Source: Actinomyces haliotis
Lineage (GTDB): Bacteria; Actinomycetota; Actinomycetes; Actinomycetales; Actinomycetaceae
Reading direction: 5' to 3'
Assembly: GCF_015355765.1 (NCBI RefSeq)
Contig: NZ_JACWNA010000002.1
Coordinates: forward strand, 62,001-126,000
DNA: 64,000 bases
In this document: positions 23,081 through 33,798 of the stretch, piece after piece
Position numbering within the stretch: position 1 is the stretch's first letter
How the letters are laid out: every line of letters begins with the position of its first letter
Notes under the pieces: model-generated
Database searches by the model: none
Seen by the model: the letters and a program-made list of their open reading frames with translations, nothing else
What the model was told of the DNA's origin: nothing
Translations under genes and position numbers: made by a program

Positions 23081-23107
23081 CCCGGCACCGAATCAACCGG
23101 TGCCGGG
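23081..23107. terminator. terminator between adhesin and ROK kinase
   Basis: Perfect 10-bp stem CCCGGCACCG (23081-23090) with CGGTGCCGGG (23098-23107), extended by GAGGG/CCCTC outside one mismatch. It lies between convergent genes. Confidence 0.7.
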
Positions 23108-23248
23108 CCCCTCGGCGTTCTGAGTACCAGGAACGGATGCGGCGGCCTCGTCATGGTTCGGCCGCAGCGCCCGTCATCCCGGTGCGGAGACACGGCTGCG
23201 GCGTCCCTGGCCGCGGTCGGCACGTCCAGCGCAGCGGCGGCAGGCGGT

Positions 23249-24007
23249 TCAGGCGCGCGTCATGGCCCAGCAGCGGGCACCGCCGGTCATCCCGGCCTCA
23301 TTGGGCACGACGACGACGTCGTCGCCGATCCGGGCCAGCTGCGCCGGGGTGATGCGACGGGAGTTGCCCCCGCCCAGGTAGAGGCGGTCCCACATGTACA
23401 TGGGGCGCAGCGCCTCGACGACGCGGCGGACCCGGCGCGACCAGTGCGCGTCCCCCAGGCGGAGGCGCTCGTGCTCGCCGATGTAGTCGTCGTAGGTGAG
23501 TCCCCAGCGCACCGGGCCCTGGGAGACCTCGACGTGCGGGGCCAGCACGCCGTTGTCGAAGACGGCGTTGCCGAGACCCGTCCCGAGGGTCACGATCATC
23601 TCGTGCCCGTGCCCGGTGACGACCCCGGCGCCCGCGACCTCGGCGTCATTGAGCACGAGCGCGGGCACGCCCAGGCGCTCCGTGACGGCACGTCCCATGT
23701 CGAAGTGCGACCACTCGTCGACGAGATCGGGGAGTACGCGGGAGCGCGGCCCGTCCTTCGTGATGTAGTGCGGTGTCGCGACGACGACCCCGTGGCGGAT
23801 CATGCCCGGCATGCCCACCGTCACCCGGTCGGCCCCCGGAAGCTGCTCGGCGAGCCCCGCGATCGTGTCGACGAGCTTCGTCGGCGGCAAGGGGTAGGGC
23901 GTGGGGGTGCGGACGGCACGGGAGGTCATCGTGCCCTCCGCGTCGAGGACGGAGGCCTTGATGCCGCCGCCGCCGCAGTCGACGGAGAGCGTGGAGGTCG
24001 TGGTCAC
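23249..24007 (-). CDS. ROK-family sugar kinase, PpgK-like (polyphosphate/ATP glucokinase)
   Basis: A 252-residue kinase of the ROK/ASKHA fold, probably phosphorylating glucose in the cytosol. It has the phosphate-binding SVDCGGGGIKASVLD at the N-terminus, VTVGMPGMIRHG, LNDAEVAGAG (catalytic Asp region) and GTGLGNAVFDNG. Length and motifs resemble actinobacterial polyphosphate glucokinases, but the phosphate donor cannot be read from sequence. I chose GTG 24007 because a TAGCGT -10 ends 7 nt before it; a GTG at 24013 lies inside that spacing. The ROK zinc-binding cysteine motif is absent, as in PpgK. Confidence 0.85.
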   Translation of the reverse strand: MTTTSTLSVDCGGGGIKASVLDAEGTMTSRAVRTPTPYPLPPTKLVDTIAGLAEQLPGADRVTVGMPGMIRHGVVVATPHYITKDGPRSRVLPDLVDEWSHFDMGRAVTERLGVPALVLNDAEVAGAGVVTGHGHEMIVTLGTGLGNAVFDNGVLAPHVEVSQGPVRWGLTYDDYIGEHERLRLGDAHWSRRVRRVVEALRPMYMWDRLYLGGGNSRRITPAQLARIGDDVVVVPNEAGMTGGARCWAMTRA

Positions 24008-24014
24008 CCGCACG

Positions 24015-24020
24015 ACGCTA
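24015..24020 (-). promoter_or_regulatory. leaderless -10 (TAGCGT) of the ROK kinase gene
   Basis: On the minus strand TAGCGT is followed by 7 nt and then the GTG start. No Shine-Dalgarno site fits in between. Confidence 0.55.
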
Positions 24021-24078
24021 CCGCCTCGGACCCCGACCCGCGGCGAGGGGGCGTCCCGGGCGTGATCGAATGGGAGGC

Positions 24079-25113
24079 ATGAGCGAGCAGAACGAGCCCG
24101 ACGCCCTGCCCTGGGGCGCGAGTGCCGCCGCGGCGGCGGACAGGGCCGTGCGCGCCCCCGTGGACCCGGAAGGTGAGCGGCTCCGGGTCCGTCTCGACCT
24201 CGCCTACGACGGAACCGCCTTCGCCGGCTGGGCGGCCCAGCCAGGACTGCGCACCGTCGAGGGCGTCCTCACCACCGCCCTCACCACGGTCCTGCGTGAA
24301 CCCGTCCGCCTCACCGTCGCCGGGCGCACCGACTCCGGCGTCCACGCCGCGGCTCAGGTCGCCCACGTCGACCTCAGTAGGGCCGCGTGGGAGCGCCTGC
24401 CCGGCCGCTCAGACCGAGCGCCCGGGAAGGCCCTCCTGACACGTCTCGCCGGCGTCCTCGCGCGCGAGGCGGCCGGTTCCAGCGGGGCCCACGGCCTCGG
24501 CGCCGTCCCGAGGGGCTCCTCCGACCTCGTCGTCACCGCGGCAGGGCTCGCACCCGCCGGCTTCGACGCGCGCTTCTCAGCCCTCGAGCGCCGGTACGTC
24601 TACCGGATCGCCGACGGCGCGGGGGAGGGGCGCCCGGCGGCGCCGCGCGATCCCGCCCGCCGCGGGCAGGTCCTGTGGGTCCCCGACCCGCTCCACGTCG
24701 GCGCCATGGCGGCCTCGACCCCGCCCCTGCAGGGCGAGCACGACTTTCTCTCCTACTGCAAGCCCCGCCAGGGCGCCACCACCATCCGCACCCTCAAACG
24801 TCTCGAGTGGCGCCGGGAGACCTCGGGCGCGGACGCCGGGCTCGTCACCCTCACGGTCGTCGCCGACGCCTTCTGCCACTCGATGGTGCGGTCCCTCGTG
24901 GGCGCCGGGCTCGCCGTCGGCCAGGGACGTCGTCCGTCCTCGTGGCCAGGCGACCTGCTCGCCGCCCGCAGCCGCGACGGCGCGGCACCCGTCGCGCCGC
25001 CCCACGGTCTCACCCTCGATGCCGTCTCCTACCCGCCGGACGACGAGCTCGCCGCCCAGGCCAAGCGCGCCCGGATTGTGCGGAGCCTGCCCGGAGGGGA
25101 CTGCGGCTGCTGA
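24079..25113 (+). CDS. truA: tRNA pseudouridine(38-40) synthase TruA
   Basis: TruA makes pseudouridine at tRNA positions 38-40. The catalytic Asp is in VAGRTDSGVHA, and RLDLAYDGTAFAGWAAQPG marks the fold start. The 344-residue product is longer than usual (about 250-290). It has about 35 N-terminal residues before the fold and an insertion after the first domain (roughly residues 110-150). The start is uncertain: ATG 24070 or 24079; TCGAAT ends 7 nt before 24079, and neither has a well-placed ribosome-binding site. Position after rplQ is the classic one, here separated by two genes. Confidence 0.93.
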   Translation: MSEQNEPDALPWGASAAAAADRAVRAPVDPEGERLRVRLDLAYDGTAFAGWAAQPGLRTVEGVLTTALTTVLREPVRLTVAGRTDSGVHAAAQVAHVDLSRAAWERLPGRSDRAPGKALLTRLAGVLAREAAGSSGAHGLGAVPRGSSDLVVTAAGLAPAGFDARFSALERRYVYRIADGAGEGRPAAPRDPARRGQVLWVPDPLHVGAMAASTPPLQGEHDFLSYCKPRQGATTIRTLKRLEWRRETSGADAGLVTLTVVADAFCHSMVRSLVGAGLAVGQGRRPSSWPGDLLAARSRDGAAPVAPPHGLTLDAVSYPPDDELAAQAKRARIVRSLPGGDCGC

Positions 25114-25171
25114 GGGACTGGGGGAACGGGCTCGCGTGGCGGGACTCACCCCGCCGTCGGCGCTCCATCCT

Positions 25172-25201
25172 TTGACCCTCCCGCAGCGGCGCCGGTATGG
25201 T
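25172..25201 (+). promoter_or_regulatory. rplM promoter
   Basis: TTGACC (25172-25177), an 18-nt spacer and TATGGT (25196-25201): a good housekeeping-sigma promoter. It gives an rplM leader of about 160 nt, within which GACCATGGTGGTC (25288-25300) can fold weakly. Confidence 0.7.
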
Positions 25202-25367
25202 GGGCAATCGTCGTGCAGCACGAGGTTGCGCGTCCGCGGTGCCGTCCCACTCGCCCCGGATCGCCAGTGCTCCGACCACTCACCTGACCATGGTGGTCTC
25301 GCCGAACAGCGACGCTTCAACGCTCGATCGGCGCGTCCACTCGCCAAGAGAAACGAAGGCAACGCCC

Positions 25368-25811
25368 GTGCGCACGTACACACCGAAGCCCGGCGACGTC
25401 GAGAAGAACTGGTACGTCATCGACGCCACTGACGTCGTCCTCGGCCGCCTCGCGGCCCAGGCCGCGACCCTGCTCCGTGGGAAGCACAAGCCCCAGTTCG
25501 CCCCGAACGCGGACACCGGCGACTACGTCGTCATCATCAACGCCGACAAGGTCGCCCTCACCAACGGCAAGGCGGACAAGAAGATCGCCTACCGTCACTC
25601 GAACCACCCGGGCGGTCTCACCGCGACCCCGTACAGCGAGCTGCTGGCCACCCGCCCCGAGCTCGCCGTCGAGAAGGCCGTCAAGGGCATGCTGCCCCAC
25701 ACCAAGCTCGGCCGTGCCCAGCTGAAGAAGCTCAAGGTCTACGCCGGTGCGGAGCACCCGCACGCGTCGCAGAACCCGCAGGCCTTCGAGATCAACCAGG
25801 TCGCCCAGTAA
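25368..25811 (+). CDS. rplM: 50S ribosomal protein L13
   Basis: L13 is an early 50S assembly protein. The 147-residue product begins [20 protein letters not shown] and has [18 protein letters not shown] and the [20 protein letters not shown] block. GTG 25368 matches the family start; the frame is open upstream without homology. Forms an operon with rpsI 43 nt downstream. Confidence 0.97.
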   Translation: MRTYTPKPGDVEKNWYVIDATDVVLGRLAAQAATLLRGKHKPQFAPNADTGDYVVIINADKVALTNGKADKKIAYRHSNHPGGLTATPYSELLATRPELAVEKAVKGMLPHTKLGRAQLKKLKVYAGAEHPHASQNPQAFEINQVAQ

Positions 25812-25854
25812 GCGCCCCGGCGCTCGGCACCCCGCGACAAGCAAAGGACATATC

Positions 25855-26352
25855 GTGGCTGAGACCACTGTCGACATCGACGCGCTGGACGAGGAGAACG
25901 CCCCCTCCAGCTACACCACTGAGACCGACGGAGCCTCCGTCGAGGGCCGCGGCCAGTCCGCGACCGCCCCCGGCGCCGGCCTGGGCCGCCGCAAGGAGGC
26001 CGTTGCTCGCGTCCGTCTCGTCCCCGGCACCGGCCAGTGGACGCTCAACGGCCGCACGCTCGAGGACTACTTCCCGAACAAGCTGCACCAGCAGCTCGTG
26101 CGCGCCCCCTTCGCCCTGCTCGACCTCGAGGGCCGCTTCGACGTCATCGCCCGCATCGACGGCGGCGGCATCTCCGGCCAGGCCGGCGCCCTGCGCCTCG
26201 GCATCTCCCGCGCCCTCAACGAGATCGACCGTGAGGCCAACCGCCCGACGCTCAAGAAGGCCGGCTTCCTCACCCGCGACGCCCGCATCGTCGAGCGCAA
26301 GAAGGCCGGTCTGCACAAGGCTCGCCGCGCCCCGCAGTACTCCAAGCGCTGA
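25855..26352 (+). CDS. rpsI: 30S ribosomal protein S9
   Basis: S9 reaches the P site with its C-terminal tail. The 165-residue product has the family core [19 protein letters not shown] (about residue 41), [19 protein letters not shown] and the tail [17 protein letters not shown]. The first 40 residues are an acidic extension common in actinobacteria. GTG start 25855. Confidence 0.97.
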   Translation: MAETTVDIDALDEENAPSSYTTETDGASVEGRGQSATAPGAGLGRRKEAVARVRLVPGTGQWTLNGRTLEDYFPNKLHQQLVRAPFALLDLEGRFDVIARIDGGGISGQAGALRLGISRALNEIDREANRPTLKKAGFLTRDARIVERKKAGLHKARRAPQYSKR

Positions 26353-26390
26353 TCTCGCGCCGGGTTCGCTCGGCACCCAGCCCTTCACGG

Positions 26391-26432
26391 CGCCCCGCCC
26401 ACCCCGTCCTCAGGACGGCGGTCGGCGGGGCG
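26391..26432 (+). terminator. terminator after rpsI
   Basis: Outer stem CGCCCCGCC/GGCGGGGCG (26391-26399 and 26424-26432) enclosing an inner stem CCGTCCT-C-AGGACGG (about 26404-26418). Confidence 0.7.
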
Positions 26433-26526
26433 TCGTCGTGCTCGCACGGCGGTCACCCGCGACCGCGCCGGGCGACGCGCACAGGTGAGGCCCCAGTGAC
26501 TCGCAGGCTCCGCGCGATGCGCGTGG

Positions 26527-26532
26527 GATGAT
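26527..26532 (+). promoter_or_regulatory. possible glmM promoter -10 (GATGAT)
   Basis: GATGAT lies 34 nt before the glmM start and upstream of an AGGAGGA ribosome-binding site. Weak -10 match, no clear -35. Confidence 0.35.
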
Positions 26533-26565
26533 GGCCCCAGCCCACTTACAGGAGGAACGGAACCC

Positions 26566-27927
26566 ATGGCTCGACTCTTCGGCACCGACGGCGTGCGCGG
26601 ACTGGCCAACGACCTGCTCACGCCCGCGCTCGCGGTCCAGCTCGGTGAGGCCGCCGCGAAGGTCCTCACCCGCGACACCCCCGCCTCGAAGCGCTCCCGC
26701 ACCGGTCGTCCGCGTGCCATCGTCGGCCGCGACACCCGCGCCTCCGGGGAGTTCCTCGACCACGCCATCAGCGCCGGCCTCGCCTCCTCCGGTGTCGACG
26801 TCACCCGCGTCGGCATCCTGCCGACCCCGGCAATCGCTCACCTGACGGCCACCCAGGACATCGACCTCGGTGTCGTCATCTCCGCCTCCCACAACCCCTT
26901 CCAGGACAACGGGATCAAGTTCTTCGCCCGTGGCGGCTACAAGCTCGACGACGCCGTCGAGGACGAGATCGCGTCCCTGCTCGGCAAGGTCGCCGACCTG
27001 CCCACCGGCGACGGTGTCGGCCGCGTCATCAAGGGTGAGACGGTCGCCGACCAGAACTACATCAACCACCTGGTCGACTCCGTCGCCACCGACCTGTCCG
27101 GCCTGCGCATCGTCGTCGACGCCTCCAACGGCGCCGCCAGCAACGTCGGCCCCGCCGCCCTGCGCGCCGCCGGAGCCGAGGTCATCGTCATCAACGCCTC
27201 GCCGGACGGCCTCAACATCAACGACGCCTGCGGCTCCACCCACCCCGAGCAGCTCCAGCAGTACGTCCAGTTCGTCGGCGCGGACATGGGCGTGGCCTAC
27301 GACGGAGACGCCGACCGCTGCCTGGCCGTGGACGCCGAGGGCACTCTCGTCGACGGCGACCAGATCATGGGTCTCCTCGCCGTCGGCATGAAGGAGGACG
27401 GGACGCTCGGCTCCGACACCCTCGTCGTCACCGTCATGAGCAACCTCGGCCTCATCCTCGCTATGAAGGAGCACGGCATCCGCACCGTGCAGACCGGCGT
27501 CGGCGACCGCTACGTCCTCGAGAAGATGCTCCAGGGCGGCTACACGCTGGGCGGTGAGCAGTCCGGCCACGTCATCGACTCGCTGCACGCCACCACCGGC
27601 GACGGGGTCCTCACCTCGCTGCGCGTCGCGGCGCGCATGAAGCGCACCGGGAAGAGCCTCAAGGAGCTCGCCTCCATCGTCCAGCGTCTCCCGCAGACCC
27701 TCATCAACGTCAAGGGCGTCGACAAGGCCGCGGCGGGCACCAACAAGGCCGTCCAGGACGCCGTCGCCTCTGCGGAGGCGCGCCTGGGTGAGACCGGCCG
27801 CGTCCTCCTGCGCCCCTCGGGCACCGAGCCCCTCGTCCGCGTCATGGTCGAGGCCGCCACGCAGGAGGAGGCCGACGCCGTCGCCGGCGAGCTCGCCGAG
27901 GTCGTGAAGGCTGAGCTCAGCCTCTGA
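26566..27927 (+). CDS. glmM: phosphoglucosamine mutase
   Basis: GlmM converts glucosamine-6-phosphate to glucosamine-1-phosphate for UDP-GlcNAc and peptidoglycan. The 453-residue product has FGTDGVRG at the start, the phosphoserine loop ISASHNP (Ser108), the metal-binding DGDADRCL and the sugar-binding GEQSGH. It ends with the phosphate-binding [12 protein letters not shown]. Start ATG with AGGAGGA. Pairs functionally with glmS at 31.3 kb. Confidence 0.98.
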   Translation: MARLFGTDGVRGLANDLLTPALAVQLGEAAAKVLTRDTPASKRSRTGRPRAIVGRDTRASGEFLDHAISAGLASSGVDVTRVGILPTPAIAHLTATQDIDLGVVISASHNPFQDNGIKFFARGGYKLDDAVEDEIASLLGKVADLPTGDGVGRVIKGETVADQNYINHLVDSVATDLSGLRIVVDASNGAASNVGPAALRAAGAEVIVINASPDGLNINDACGSTHPEQLQQYVQFVGADMGVAYDGDADRCLAVDAEGTLVDGDQIMGLLAVGMKEDGTLGSDTLVVTVMSNLGLILAMKEHGIRTVQTGVGDRYVLEKMLQGGYTLGGEQSGHVIDSLHATTGDGVLTSLRVAARMKRTGKSLKELASIVQRLPQTLINVKGVDKAAAGTNKAVQDAVASAEARLGETGRVLLRPSGTEPLVRVMVEAATQEEADAVAGELAEVVKAELSL

Positions 27928-27932
27928 GCTGA

Positions 27933-27980
27933 GGATCGACGAGGGGCCCCACCGACCGCGGTGGGGCCCCTCGTCGATCC
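27933..27980. terminator. bidirectional terminator between glmM and pntB
   Basis: Perfect 21-bp stem, 27933-27953 with 27960-27980, and a GACCGC loop. It sits between convergent genes and has no T-tract on either strand. Confidence 0.85.
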
Positions 27981-28001
27981 TGTGGGCTTCCGGGGCGCCG
28001 T

Positions 28002-29035
28002 CTACGCGGGCAGGGCCCGGATGATGGCCTCGACGGTCTCCTTGGCGTCCCCGAAGAGCATCGAGGTGTTGTCCTTGAGGAACAGCGGGTTCTGGACTCC
28101 CGCGTAGCCCGCGGCCATCGAGCGCTTGAAGACGATGACGCGCCTTGACTCCCACACCCTGAGCACCGGCATGCCCGCGATCGGTGAGCGTCGCTACCGG
28201 GTACTGCGCCTGGGCGACTGCCATGGCGTAGCCGGGGGTGATGACGACCTTGCGGGCGTCTGCGAGGAGCTGGGAGACTCCCTCGGCGTCGATGGGGGCG
28301 ACCTCGCCCTGGTCCTGCGCCGCCCCGCCTGCGCCCGCGGACGAGGTGTCCGCGCCGAAGCCGCCGAGGATGACCGAGGTGAAGGACCGGTTCATCGCCT
28401 GGCACATGATCCAGGACAGGTAGGCGCCCGAGGAGCCCACGAGCGCCCCGGTGATGATGAGCAGCGAGTTGCTCAGCATGAAGCCGGCGGCCGCCGCCGT
28501 CCACCCGGAGTACAAGTTGAGCATGGAGACGACGACGGGCATGTCGCCTCCGCCGATCGCGGCGACGAGGTGGAGCCCGAGCGCGAGCGCGACGACCGTC
28601 ATGAGCAGGAGCGCGATCCACGACAGCGCGGAGCCCTCCTCGACGCGCAGGAGGACGACCATGAGGAGGGCGCTGACGACGAGCGCCCCGAGGTTGAGCC
28701 AGTTGCGACCCGGCAGCGTGAGGGGAGCGCCCTTGATCCGCGCGGAAAGCTTGAGGTAGGCGATGATCGAGCCCGTGAGCGTGACGCCGCCGATGAAGGC
28801 GCCGAGCGCTCGAGCCTGCGCGCTGGGCCGTCTCATGCCGGGACAGACCGGAGAGCGCCACGATGAACAGGAGCGCCGCGACGAGTTACGCCAGGCTCGT
28901 CCCACGTGAGGCGAGCAGGTCGACGAGCCCCGTGCTCGCGGTCCGCGAGGGCAGGACGGGCAGGCTGGGAACGCCGATCGGCGCGCTCCCGACAGGGGCG
29001 GCGAGGGCTGTGGTGAGAACGGATCCGGTGACCAT
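28002..29035 (-). pseudogene. pntB: degraded NAD(P) transhydrogenase subunit beta
   Basis: PntB is the membrane and NADP-binding subunit of the proton-pumping transhydrogenase. Recognisable pieces are [37 protein letters not shown] to [18 protein letters not shown], and [11 protein letters not shown] to the C-terminal IIRALPA. At least three lesions are present. There is an in-frame TAA before LVAALLF. About 80 residues expected after HETA are missing. About 75 residues (the FGIHPVAGRMPGH-type NADP site) are missing after YPVATLTD. Both gaps also change frame. The start overlaps the pntA stop (TGATG). Lengths of the gaps are judged against E. coli PntB from memory. Confidence 0.85.
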
Positions 29036-30046
29036 CAGCTGTCAGCCCTCCTGAACATGGCGAGCATCCGGTGGGTCACGGTGAACCCGCCGAAGATGTT
29101 GATCGAGGCGACGATGATCGCGAGGAAGCTGAGGATCGTCACCGCGAGGTGCTCGGAGCCGATCTGGAGGATCGCGCCGACGAGGATGATGCCGGAGATC
29201 GCGTTGGTCACGCTCATGAGCGGTGTGTGCAGCGAGTGGGTGACGTTCGTGATGACGTGGAAGCCGACGACGACGGCGAGAAGCAGCACCACGTAGCTCC
29301 CGGCCGCCGCTGGGGGAGTGGCGAGCACGAGCGCGACGAGCAGCACGACGCCGACCGTCGCCCAGACGAGCCGGGTCCGGCGGGCACGGGCCGCGCTCGC
29401 CGCCTGCTCGGCCCCGGCCGCCGCCTGCGCCCGCTCGGCCTCCCGGGGGGGGGGGCGGCGCCGCGGCTGCGGGCGCGGCGCTCACGGTGACGGGCGGCGG
29501 CGGCCACAGGGCCTCCCCGCCGTGGCAGACGGCGATGCCGCGGACGAGCTGGTCATCGAGGTCGACGACCAGCTCGCCGTCCTTGCCCGGCGACATGAGG
29601 GTGAGCAGGTTGACGAGGTTCTGCGCGTAGAGCTGGGTGGACTGCTCCGGCAGGCGCGAGGCGAGGTCGGTCGCGCCGACGATGATGACGCCGGTCCCGG
29701 TCGTGGTCGTGGTGCCGGCGACGGTGAGCGCGGTGTTGCCGCCCGTCGCGGCGGCCATGTCGACGACGACGGCGCCGGGCCGCATGCCGGCGAGCGCGTC
29801 GGCGTCCAGGAGCAGAGGGGCCCGGCGCCCGGGGACGGCGGCGGTCGTGATGACGATGTCGGCCTCGGCGGCCTCGCGCGCGTAGACGACGGCTGCTGAG
29901 GCTGCCTGGTCGCCCGTCATCTCCTTGGCGTAGCCGTCGCTGGAGACCTCCTGGGCGGCGCTGAGCGGCACGAACTGGGCTCCCATGGACTCGACCTGCT
30001 CGGCGGCCTCCGGCCGGACGTCAGTGCCGTGGACGGTAGCGCCCAT
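29035..30046 (-). pseudogene. pntA: truncated, frameshifted NAD(P) transhydrogenase subunit alpha
   Basis: Only the second half of PntA remains. It begins at MGATVHGTDVRPEAAEQVES, which corresponds to the NAD-binding domain near residue 185-190 of E. coli PntA. It directly abuts the coaA stop (30064), so the whole N-terminal domain is absent. The frame then breaks at a run of eleven G (29445-29455). The C-terminal membrane part, [20 protein letters not shown] to [10 protein letters not shown], continues in another frame and ends at 29035. It cannot make a normal subunit as read. Confidence 0.85.
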
Positions 30047-30063
30047 CGGGTGGGCCGCGCCTG

Positions 30064-31134
30064 TCAGGCCTTGCGCAGGAGCACCTTGGAGACGTGGTGG
30101 TGCTCGTCCTTGTGCAGGACCAGCGTCGCGCGCCCGCGCGTCGGCGCGATGTTCTCCCGCAGGTTCGTGAGGTTGACCGACTCCCAGACCTCGTTCGCGG
30201 CCGTCAGGGCGACGTCGTCGGGGACCGAGGCGTAGCGCTGGAAGTAGGACTCGGGGTCCTCGAAGGCGGTGTGCTTGAGCGTGAGGAAGCGGTCGAGGTA
30301 CCAGCGCCGGATGTGCTCGGGGTCGGCGTCGACGTAGATCGAGAAGTCGATGAAGTCGCTCACCGCCAGGGCGGAGGAGCTGATCCGGGCGCCGGGCACC
30401 CCGGAGACCGACGGCGCCGAGACGGCCGCCTCCTCGACCTCGAGCGCCTGCCTCCCGCGCGGGGCCGGCTGGAGGACGTTGAGGCCCTCGAGGACGAGGA
30501 CGTCGGGACGCTCCACCGTGATCGACTCCCCGGGGACGACGTCGTAGACCTTGTGGGAGTACACGGGAGCCTCCACCCGCGCCGCCCCGGACTTGACCGA
30601 GGAGACGAAGTCGAGCAGGGCGCGCCGGTCGTAGGACTCCGGGAAGCCCTTCCGCGCCGTGAGGCCCCGCTCCTCGAGCACCGCGTTGGGCAGGAGGAAG
30701 CCGTCGGTCGTCACGAGGTCGACGCGGGGCGTCCCCGGGAACCGGCGGAGGAGGTGGGCGATGAGGCGCGCCGTCGTCGACTTGCCCACGGCCACCGACC
30801 CGGCCACGGCGATGATGAAGGGGGTCGGTGGGACGTCGACGCCGAGGAACCGGGACGTGCGGCGCCCGCGCTCGCGGGTCGCCGTGATGTAGTCCTCGAG
30901 GAGCGCGGTGAGGGGGCGGTAGACGACGTCAACCTCGGGTAGGGCGATGGGGTCGCCGAGGCCTCGGAGCTTCTCGACGTCCGCCTGGGTCAGCGGCAGG
31001 GGCGCCGTCCGTGCGAGCGAGCGCCACTGGTCGCGCGAGAGCTCGACGTACGGGGTGGGGCTCAAGGGTGCTGCCGTCCGGCCCGGGGCGGGGGAGGCGG
31101 TGGGGCGGTCCGGGGCGTGGCGCGCGGAAGTCAC
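30064..31134 (-). CDS. coaA: type I pantothenate kinase
   Basis: CoaA phosphorylates pantothenate, the first step of CoA synthesis. The 356-residue product has P-loop GSVAVGKST (about 112-120), [20 protein letters not shown] and LEGLNVLQP. An insertion of about 25 residues after LQPAPRG is not in E. coli CoaA. GTG 31134 was chosen because CAGACT ends exactly 6 nt before it; upstream in-frame starts at 31152 and 31209 lack both a ribosome-binding site and conservation. The pntA remnant follows after 17 nt. Confidence 0.93.
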   Translation of the reverse strand: MTSARHAPDRPTASPAPGRTAAPLSPTPYVELSRDQWRSLARTAPLPLTQADVEKLRGLGDPIALPEVDVVYRPLTALLEDYITATRERGRRTSRFLGVDVPPTPFIIAVAGSVAVGKSTTARLIAHLLRRFPGTPRVDLVTTDGFLLPNAVLEERGLTARKGFPESYDRRALLDFVSSVKSGAARVEAPVYSHKVYDVVPGESITVERPDVLVLEGLNVLQPAPRGRQALEVEEAAVSAPSVSGVPGARISSSALAVSDFIDFSIYVDADPEHIRRWYLDRFLTLKHTAFEDPESYFQRYASVPDDVALTAANEVWESVNLTNLRENIAPTRGRATLVLHKDEHHHVSKVLLRKA

Positions 31135-31140
31135 CGCACC

Positions 31141-31146
31141 AGTCTG
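31141..31146 (-). promoter_or_regulatory. leaderless -10 (CAGACT) of coaA
   Basis: Minus-strand CAGACT, 6-nt gap, GTG start. The same hexamer with the same gap precedes acpS. Confidence 0.5.
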
Positions 31147-31276
31147 ACGCATCCCGCGCCACGAGGAGTGCAACCGAGCAGGTCCGCGCAGGTGCGCCCG
31201 AGACCTCACGATCGTGAGCGCAACGCGCGCGGGGCAGTCATTGAGCGCACGCTCCGCTCATGCTTCGATCATCCCC

Positions 31277-33181
<1,905 letters not shown>

Positions 33182-33232
33182 CTCGCTGAGCGCCCCGGGG
33201 ACCGCCACGGTCGGACGCTCCGCGACGACGCC

Positions 33233-33266
33233 GAGCCCCCGTGCCGCCCACGCGGCGCGGGGGCTC
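33233..33266. terminator. bidirectional terminator between glmS and acpS
   Basis: A 15-bp stem with one G-T pair, 33233-33247 with 33252-33266, and a CCAC loop, between convergent genes. Confidence 0.75.
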
Positions 33267-33321
33267 CTCAACGCCTGCCGACGGCGCCCACCAGGGCGCT
33301 CGCGGTCAGGCGTCGGAGCGC

Positions 33322-33708
33322 TCAGCCCTCCGCCACGACGAAGGCCTGAGCGAGACCGCCGTCGTGCGCGAGCGACAGGTGCCAGCGGTGCGCTCCCACC
33401 CGGGCCGCGACCGAGGCCGTCACCCCGCTCAGGCGCAGCGTCGGCGCGCTGCCGCGTCCCCCGCGCACCTCGATCTCCCGCAGGGACCAGGCGCCGGGTG
33501 CCTCGAGCCCCGCACCCTCCAGGGCGCCCCCGAGCGCCTTGAGGACGGCCTCCTTGGCAGCGAGACGGACCGCCACCGACTCGGTCCTACCGGCGCAGAC
33601 CTCGAGCTCCTCCGCAGTGAGGGCGCGCGCCGTCAGCGACGGCGCCCGGCGCAGCCGCGCCTCCAGGCGCGCCACGTCCACGAGGTCGGTCCCGACGGCG
33701 ATGATCAC
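33322..33708 (-). CDS. acpS: holo-[acyl-carrier-protein] synthase
   Basis: AcpS transfers 4'-phosphopantetheine from CoA to ACP. The 128-residue product begins VIIAVGTDLVDVARLEARL and has the magnesium-binding RLAAKEAVLKALG helix. GTG 33708 fits both the family start and a CAGACT -10 six nt upstream. Divergent from nnr, with 90 nt between starts. Its CoA substrate links it to coaA nearby. Confidence 0.95.
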   Translation of the reverse strand: MIIAVGTDLVDVARLEARLRRAPSLTARALTAEELEVCAGRTESVAVRLAAKEAVLKALGGALEGAGLEAPGAWSLREIEVRGGRGSAPTLRLSGVTASVAARVGAHRWHLSLAHDGGLAQAFVVAEG

Positions 33709-33714
33709 GGCCCC

Positions 33715-33720
33715 AGTCTG
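33715..33720 (-). promoter_or_regulatory. leaderless -10 (CAGACT) of acpS
   Basis: Minus-strand CAGACT, then GGGGCC, then the GTG start. Confidence 0.5.
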
Positions 33721-33786
33721 CACGACGGCGCCGCCCCTCCGGCGTCATCCGTGGCCGGCCCCGGCGCGGTGCGCCGCGGGCCGCGC

Positions 33787-33792
33787 GATGAT
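33787..33792 (+). promoter_or_regulatory. leaderless -10 (GATGAT) of nnr
   Basis: GATGAT is followed by GGAGAC (6 nt) and the ATG at 33799. GGAG is too close to the ATG to act as a ribosome-binding site. Confidence 0.45.
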
Positions 33793-33798
33793 GGAGAC

